This document shows, piece after piece, positions 61,530 to 64,000 of a stretch of 64,000 nt of DNA. This DNA comes from JAHBWV01 sp964588385. GTDB taxonomy: Bacteria > Planctomycetota > Phycisphaerae > Phycisphaerales > UBA1924. Location: NCBI GenBank assembly GCA_964588385.1, contig CAZPPG010000017.1, forward strand, positions 1-64,000, given 5' to 3'. Within the stretch, counting starts at the first letter, position 1. Each line of letters opens with the position of its first letter. The notes below the pieces were generated by a model. That model searched no databases and was not told the DNA's origin. It saw only the letters and a program-made list of their open reading frames with translations. Made by a program: the position numbers and the translations under genes.

Positions 61530-63284
61530 ATGGCACACCACCCCAGCGTCATCACGCGCTTCGCTCCCTCGCCGACCGGGCACCTCCACATCGGCGGGGC
61601 ACGCACCGCTCTCTTCTGCTGGGCCTACGCGCGCCGTCATTCGGGCGCGTTCCTTCTCCGCATCGAGGACACCGATCAGAAACGCTCCAGCGAGGCCGCC
61701 AGCCGCGGCATCCTGGAGGACCTCGCGTGGCTCGGCATCGACTGGGACGAGGGCCCCGTCTTCAAGCGCGAGAACCCGGACGGCACGACCACGACCCTCG
61801 GCGGCAATCCGCGCGAGATCGGCTCCTTCTTCCAGTCTGACCGGCGCGACATCTACGACACATATGTGAACTGGCTCGTCGAGCGCGACTTGGCGTACCC
61901 CGCGTTCGACACGCCCGAAGCCCTCACCGCCATGCGCCAGCTCGCCGAGAAGGAGAAGCGCACCTTCGTCTATCGCCGCGCCGCCGATTACGACCGCGAC
62001 GCGGCCCTCGCCCGCATGAAGGCTGGCGAGCCCTGCCCCATCCGCTTCAAGATGCCCGGCACGCCCGTCACCTTCACCGATGAGGTGCTCGGCGAGATCA
62101 CGGTGAGCGCTGATGAGCTCGACGACTTCGTGATCCGCAAGGCCGACGGCTTCCCGACCTACCACTTCGCCGTCGTCATCGACGACGAACTCATGGGCAC
62201 GACGCACATCATGCGCGGGCAGGAGCACCTCAACAACACGCCCCGCCACGTCGCGCTCATGCGGGCCCTTGTCAACCAGACGACCAGTGAGCCCTTCCGC
62301 ATCCCCAAGTTCGCGCACCTCACGGTTATTGCCAATCAGGACAACAGCAAGATGTCCAAGCGCGACCGCGACAAGGCGGCGCGGGCCAAGTGCCGCGAGC
62401 TGAACATCAAGACAGGCGCGGACGTCGTCGCGAAGGCCGGCGCGAGGGCGCTCGCGCACTTTGATTCGCTGCCACCCGGCGAGTTCGAGCAGTGGCTCGG
62501 CGACAAGACCCGCCAGCTCCCGACGCACGCGCTGGAAGACCTCGCCTCCGTCATCGGCGTCGAGCTCCCCGAGATCGCCGTGGACGACTTCCGGCGCAGC
62601 GGCTATCTGCCCGAGGCCGTGCTCAACTACATCGCTCTGCTGGGCTGGAATCCCGGTGAGAAAGACGCCGAGGGCAAGGACCTCGAGCGCTTCGACACCG
62701 GCTACCTGGTGGAGAAGTTCTCCTTCGATCGCGTCGGCAAGAGCGCGTCCAAGTTCGATCGCGCCAAGCTCATCGCCTTCAACCAGGACGCGATTGCCAA
62801 GCTCACCGACGAGGAGTTCCTGACGCGCTGGGGAGCGTGGGCCTCTCGCGACGATCGCGAGACGCTCGATCGTGTCGGCGTCACACGTCTCAAGCTGATC
62901 GTCGGCGCGATCAAGGGGCGCTGCCGCACGCTCAAGGATGTCCGCTCGCTGGTCTCGTTCGTGATGGTCGATGACGATGCCTACACGTTCAACCCCAAGG
63001 ATGTCGAGAAGCATCTGAGGGCCGACGGCGGCGCGGGGCTGGCCATCTTGAAGACGCTCGCCACCAAGCTCGAAGCCCTTGAGAAGTTCGACGTGGAGTC
63101 GATCGATGCGCTGCTCGACGCCCACGCTGCGGAGACCGGCCTCGGCATGGGCAAGGTCGCTCAGCCGCTGCGCGTGGCGGTCACCGGCGCTGCGGTCTCG
63201 CCGCCGCTCGGTGCGACGCTGGCGATCCTCGGGCGCAAGAGCACGCTGATGCGCATCGCGCGGTGCGTTGAGGCGACGGCGTAG
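61530..63284 (+). CDS. gltX: Glutamate-tRNA ligase
   Basis: Class I aminoacyl-tRNA synthetase, 584 residues. RFAPSPTGHLHIGGARTALF carries the HIGH-type motif and SKMSKRDRDK the KMSKS loop. VIDDELMGTTHIMRGQEHL and NYIALLGWNPG are further family blocks. It is about 100 residues longer than common bacterial GltX. I start at MAHHPSVITRFAPSPTG; the upstream extension is Pro/Leu noise. Without biochemical data, discriminating versus non-discriminating specificity cannot be decided. Confidence 0.95.
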   Translation: MAHHPSVITRFAPSPTGHLHIGGARTALFCWAYARRHSGAFLLRIEDTDQKRSSEAASRGILEDLAWLGIDWDEGPVFKRENPDGTTTTLGGNPREIGSFFQSDRRDIYDTYVNWLVERDLAYPAFDTPEALTAMRQLAEKEKRTFVYRRAADYDRDAALARMKAGEPCPIRFKMPGTPVTFTDEVLGEITVSADELDDFVIRKADGFPTYHFAVVIDDELMGTTHIMRGQEHLNNTPRHVALMRALVNQTTSEPFRIPKFAHLTVIANQDNSKMSKRDRDKAARAKCRELNIKTGADVVAKAGARALAHFDSLPPGEFEQWLGDKTRQLPTHALEDLASVIGVELPEIAVDDFRRSGYLPEAVLNYIALLGWNPGEKDAEGKDLERFDTGYLVEKFSFDRVGKSASKFDRAKLIAFNQDAIAKLTDEEFLTRWGAWASRDDRETLDRVGVTRLKLIVGAIKGRCRTLKDVRSLVSFVMVDDDAYTFNPKDVEKHLRADGGAGLAILKTLATKLEALEKFDVESIDALLDAHAAETGLGMGKVAQPLRVAVTGAAVSPPLGATLAILGRKSTLMRIARCVEATA

Positions 63285-63347
63285 AGAGCGGCGCGCCGCG
63301 GGTTGGTGGCGCGGTCTCAATGTGCGTGCTCCGGCCGATGTGCGGGC

Positions 63348-64000
<653 letters not shown>

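Overview
The window is high-GC bacterial DNA from a planctomycete, most likely class Phycisphaerae. This is inferred from gene content, not from a marker gene. The pointers are a secreted protein with a VPAPTSLALLGVAGLVARRRR-type sorting tail, a DUF1573 protein, a type II pseudopilin with the FADGHV tail, MoxR/DUF58/VWA clusters, a DUF4175 giant protein, a membrane protein ending in a CPSCGYDMQGL zinc ribbon, and a GxxExxY protein. Two runs of 10 Ns are scaffold gaps. One cuts a small unknown gene and the other, next to an artefactual poly-C tract, cuts a SecA-like gene.

Layout. 1-2022 (-): macro-domain protein, sensor kinase and NarL-type regulator, all joined by ATGA overlaps. 2475-6415 (+): a secreted PEP-CTERM-like protein with a terminator, then a five-gene run (DUF1573, Cys-rich peptide, two unknowns, pseudopilin). 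6609-16833 (+): ftsK, then a tightly coupled four-gene set (DUF4175, Q/S-rich protein, cyclase-fold repeat protein, unknown). 16820-22510 (-): queA-murE-murF-mraY. 22511-26399: a gap with no clear gene, a SpoIID-like lipoprotein, a small lipoprotein and dprA. 26439-30406: methyltransferase, a secreted unknown with ECF sigma and putative anti-sigma, and ispD. 30446-34799 (-): lexA, behind a long leader with a strong promoter, and a large secreted protein. 34942 (+): iodotyrosine-deiodinase-like flavoprotein. 35628-46893 (-): ABC permease, NHL lipoprotein, large VWA protein, MoxR, small lipoprotein, GxxExxY, DUF58, BatA/VWA. 47042-49311 (+): accB, four-helix protein, accC. 50180-59784 (-): PHP hydrolase, SecA-like ATPase, PqqD-M50-HlyD fusion, four-helix protein, GAF-HlyD, HlyD. 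60094-64000: DegT aminotransferase, gltX and the 3' part of asnS.

Two signals stand out. First, three small genes (two four-helix-bundle proteins of the 23S-rRNA intervening-sequence family and one GxxExxY PD-(D/E)XK-like protein) are each enclosed by inverted arrays of 7-8-bp repeats. The array sequence differs between loci, but the two ends of each unit match each other; at accB/accC the match is a perfect 28-bp inverted repeat. Each unit sits between two genes of an operon and in the operon's direction. Solo arrays of the same style occur at three further places. Second, the SecA-like / PqqD-M50-HlyD / GAF-HlyD / HlyD locus looks like a dedicated envelope transport machine with no recognisable pore component in the window.
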